Positions 42,012 to 43,753 of a stretch of 43,753 nt of DNA are shown here, piece after piece (position 1 is the first letter of the stretch; the number at the start of each line of letters is the position of its first letter). The stretch covers positions 1-43,753 of the forward strand of contig JAATGT010000290.1 of NCBI GenBank assembly GCA_015654525.1, written 5' to 3'. This DNA is from Bacteroidales bacterium (GTDB lineage Bacteria > Bacteroidota > Bacteroidia > Bacteroidales > Paludibacteraceae). The notes beneath the pieces are model-generated. The model was not told the origin of the DNA and searched no databases. It saw only the letters and a program-made list of their open reading frames with translations. The position numbers and the translations under genes were made by a program.

Positions 42012-42518
42012 ATGAAACCAAAAGTAAGTATTATAATGGGTAGCACATCTGATCTTCCGGTAATGGAAAAGGCAGCTGCTCTGCTTAATGAATTTGAGAT
42101 TCCGTTTGAAATAAATGCACTTTCTGCACACCGGACTCCACGTGAAGTTGAACAATTTGCCTCGAATGCAGATCAGAATGGCATCAAAGTTATTATTGCT
42201 GCCGCTGGAATGGCAGCACATTTACCTGGCGTCATTGCCTCTATGACTACAATTCCAGTCATTGGAGTCCCAATAAATGCATCATTAGATGGTATGGATG
42301 CACTATTAGCCATTGTACAAATGCCTCCGGGAATACCTGTAGCTACAGTTGGCATTAATGGGTCATTAAATGCGGCTATCCTGACAGTTCAAATATTGGC
42401 TTTAAGCGATGAAAAAATAAAAATAAAACTAGCTCAATATAAAGAAGATTTGAAAAAGAAAATTGTTGAAGCTAACGAACAATTGTCGAAAGTAAAGTAT
42501 AATTTCAAAACAAACTAA
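42012..42518 (+). CDS. purE: N5-carboxyaminoimidazole ribonucleotide mutase (class I PurE)
   Basis: 168 residues. It converts N5-CAIR to CAIR in purine synthesis. Motifs: [31 protein letters not shown], and [25 protein letters not shown] with the catalytic His. Length matches class I PurE. gcvH-purE adjacency is a known Bacteroidales order. No purK is in the window. A hairpin just upstream may regulate it. Confidence 0.95.
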   Translation: MKPKVSIIMGSTSDLPVMEKAAALLNEFEIPFEINALSAHRTPREVEQFASNADQNGIKVIIAAAGMAAHLPGVIASMTTIPVIGVPINASLDGMDALLAIVQMPPGIPVATVGINGSLNAAILTVQILALSDEKIKIKLAQYKEDLKKKIVEANEQLSKVKYNFKTN

Positions 42519-42575
42519 TCTTATTTGAATAAGACTGATTTAAACAGATTCGCCTGATTTATAAAAAATCTCATC

Positions 42576-43715
42576 ATGAAAAAAACACTTATTATATTAT
42601 TGATTCTGACAGGATTATTTTCATGCAAGCAACACGATAAATTCCATGTCACTGGGAAGATCGAAGATGCCAAAGATAAAATGCTGTATTTTGAATACAC
42701 CGGACTATTGAAAACAACGATTATTGATTCAATAAAACTGCATTCGAATGGTGAGTTTAGCTTTAAATCCAGCCGGCCGACATACCCTGATTTTTATCGG
42801 TTGCGCTTGGAAGACAAGATTATTACTTTTGCGGTTGACTCATGCGAGGATATAACAATCGATGCTAAGCTGACCAACTTTGCTACGGATTATACCCTAA
42901 CAGGTTCTCAACCATCTTTGCAAATTCAGAAACTGCGTCAATCAGTTATGAATATTCAACGGAAAGCAAATGAATTAAATTCAAATCTTAGTTCAGAACT
43001 TCAGAATGCGAAAATTGCAGAAATAGAAAAAGATATTGAGATTCATAAAGCAATGGCAAAAAATCTTATTCTTCAGAATCCTCGCTCCACAGCCGCTTAT
43101 TTTGCCCTTTATCAAAAAGTAAATAACACTTATTTGTTTTCGCCCTACATTAAAACGGATAAACCATTTTGCGCAGCAGTTGCTACGGCTTACAATGCAT
43201 ACATGCCTGACTACGAAAGAACCAAAAACATTTATAATTTAGTTTTAGATGCGATTAAAACTGAACGAAGCCAAAAAGAAAAAGAAGCTTGGAATGAAGT
43301 TCTAGCTAATGCATCAGCCGGATACATAGATATTGCTCTGCCAGACAAAAACAATGTAGAAAAAAAGCTCTCTCAATTAGAAGGAAAAGTGGTATTAATT
43401 GATTTTTCGGCTTATGAAACAAAAGAAAGTATAAATTACACCTTTGCTTTACGCGATCTTTACAAAAAATATCATAGTCGCGGGCTTGAAATTTATCAGG
43501 TTTCGCTAGACCAAAATAAACGTCAATGGCAAGAAGCTGTAGCCAATATTCCCTGGATATGCGTACGAGATGAAGCAGGTCCAAACACAAAATTTGTAGC
43601 ATCCTACAATATTTCATCAGTCCCAACCCATTTTCTTATGAATAGAAAGGGTACAATCATCGGACGAAACTTTAATTTAGAAGAACTTAACACTGAGATA
43701 GCTAAGAATTTGTAA
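42576..43715 (+). CDS. DUF4369/thioredoxin-fold lipoprotein lacking the CXXC motif
   Basis: 379 residues with a lipoprotein signal (LILTGLFSCKQ, Cys17). An N-terminal DUF4369-like beta domain lies at about 22-115 (FHVTGKIEDAKDKMLYFEYTGL), followed by a helical linker at about 120-240. A thioredoxin-like domain covers about 255-379 (KVVLIDFSAYETKESINYTFALRDLYKKYHSRGLEIYQVSLD, then SVPTHFLMNRKGTIIGRN with the cis-Pro loop). Where active members have WCxxC, this one reads YETKES, so a disulfide reductase role is excluded. It may be a binding or chaperone-like relative. Outer-membrane or periplasmic lipoprotein. Confidence 0.88.
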   Translation: MKKTLIILLILTGLFSCKQHDKFHVTGKIEDAKDKMLYFEYTGLLKTTIIDSIKLHSNGEFSFKSSRPTYPDFYRLRLEDKIITFAVDSCEDITIDAKLTNFATDYTLTGSQPSLQIQKLRQSVMNIQRKANELNSNLSSELQNAKIAEIEKDIEIHKAMAKNLILQNPRSTAAYFALYQKVNNTYLFSPYIKTDKPFCAAVATAYNAYMPDYERTKNIYNLVLDAIKTERSQKEKEAWNEVLANASAGYIDIALPDKNNVEKKLSQLEGKVVLIDFSAYETKESINYTFALRDLYKKYHSRGLEIYQVSLDQNKRQWQEAVANIPWICVRDEAGPNTKFVASYNISSVPTHFLMNRKGTIIGRNFNLEELNTEIAKNL

Positions 43716-43739
43716 CCCGTATCACGACCAATTTACACT

Positions 43740-43753
43740 ATGAGTTTCATCAA
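43740..43753 (+). CDS. Possible start of next gene
   Basis: An ATG at 43740 opens a frame (MSFI...) that runs off the window. Position, 24 bases after the previous stop, suits a cotranscribed gene. I recall ispG following purE in some Bacteroidales, but four codons cannot show this. Confidence 0.2.

Overview
The window looks like a chromosomal segment of an AT-rich Bacteroidota bacterium, most likely Bacteroidales. The evidence is gene content and order: gliding/type IX secretion genes (PorT-like, gldE-gldD), an ECF sigma/FecR pair, divergent nadK and pdxJ, a DUF4369 thioredoxin-fold lipoprotein, a PcrB-type prenylglyceryl phosphate synthase, and many TAnnTTTG -7 promoter boxes. I saw no rRNA, tRNA, CRISPR array, intact insertion sequence or phage genes. 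A genus cannot be fixed by eye.

Layout. 1-1.4 kb: DUF47/PhoU-like regulator (partial) and PiT phosphate transporter. 1.5-4.1 kb: PorT-like barrel, a small conserved protein and a beta-helix lipoprotein. 4.2-9.3 kb: an ECF sigma factor, FecR anti-sigma factor, an STN-domain surface-repeat protein and, downstream, a paralogue of the latter without the STN domain. Both transcription units are preceded by the same two-block sequence, TAGGGGTA-N13-TTGTCNTA, which suggests one sigma factor drives its own operon and the paralogue. 9.3-13.8 kb: secreted metallopeptidase, FucP-like sugar transporter and a secreted hypothetical protein, all on the minus strand, separated by an unusual family of palindromic repeats. 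Twelve copies of a CCCCTCG/CGAGGGG hairpin alternate with two smaller hairpins at four loci plus one relic. 13.9-16.2 kb: fibronectin-III protein, a 42-bp tandem repeat with a dubious ORF, and a LuxR-type regulator. 16.3-20.5 kb: secreted EEP-family hydrolase, DUF2007-USP protein, small membrane protein and VOC protein, with MITE-like palindromic elements in the gaps.

20.6-24.1 kb is an operon-like gldE-gldD-PPTase-GGGP synthase run. 24.1-27.0 kb holds an MFS exporter, a DUF2148 ferredoxin-like protein and an inositol monophosphatase-family enzyme. 27.4-35.5 kb holds an M16 peptidase, valS, ridA, fmt and nadK. 35.8-38.0 kb is pdxJ, a TonB-like protein and a DJ-1/PfpI protein. 38.0-43.7 kb holds HU, then an operon-like run of two rhomboid proteases, a membrane-anchored EEP protein and gcvH, followed by purE and a thioredoxin-fold lipoprotein without its CXXC.

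Most promising signals: (1) the putative cell-surface signalling circuit at 4.2-9.3 kb, where an STN domain is joined to a beta-solenoid-like repeat protein instead of a TonB receptor and the promoter motif is shared; (2) the palindromic array family at 9.3-13.8 kb. Family assignments come from reading the protein sequences and motifs; no database search was run.
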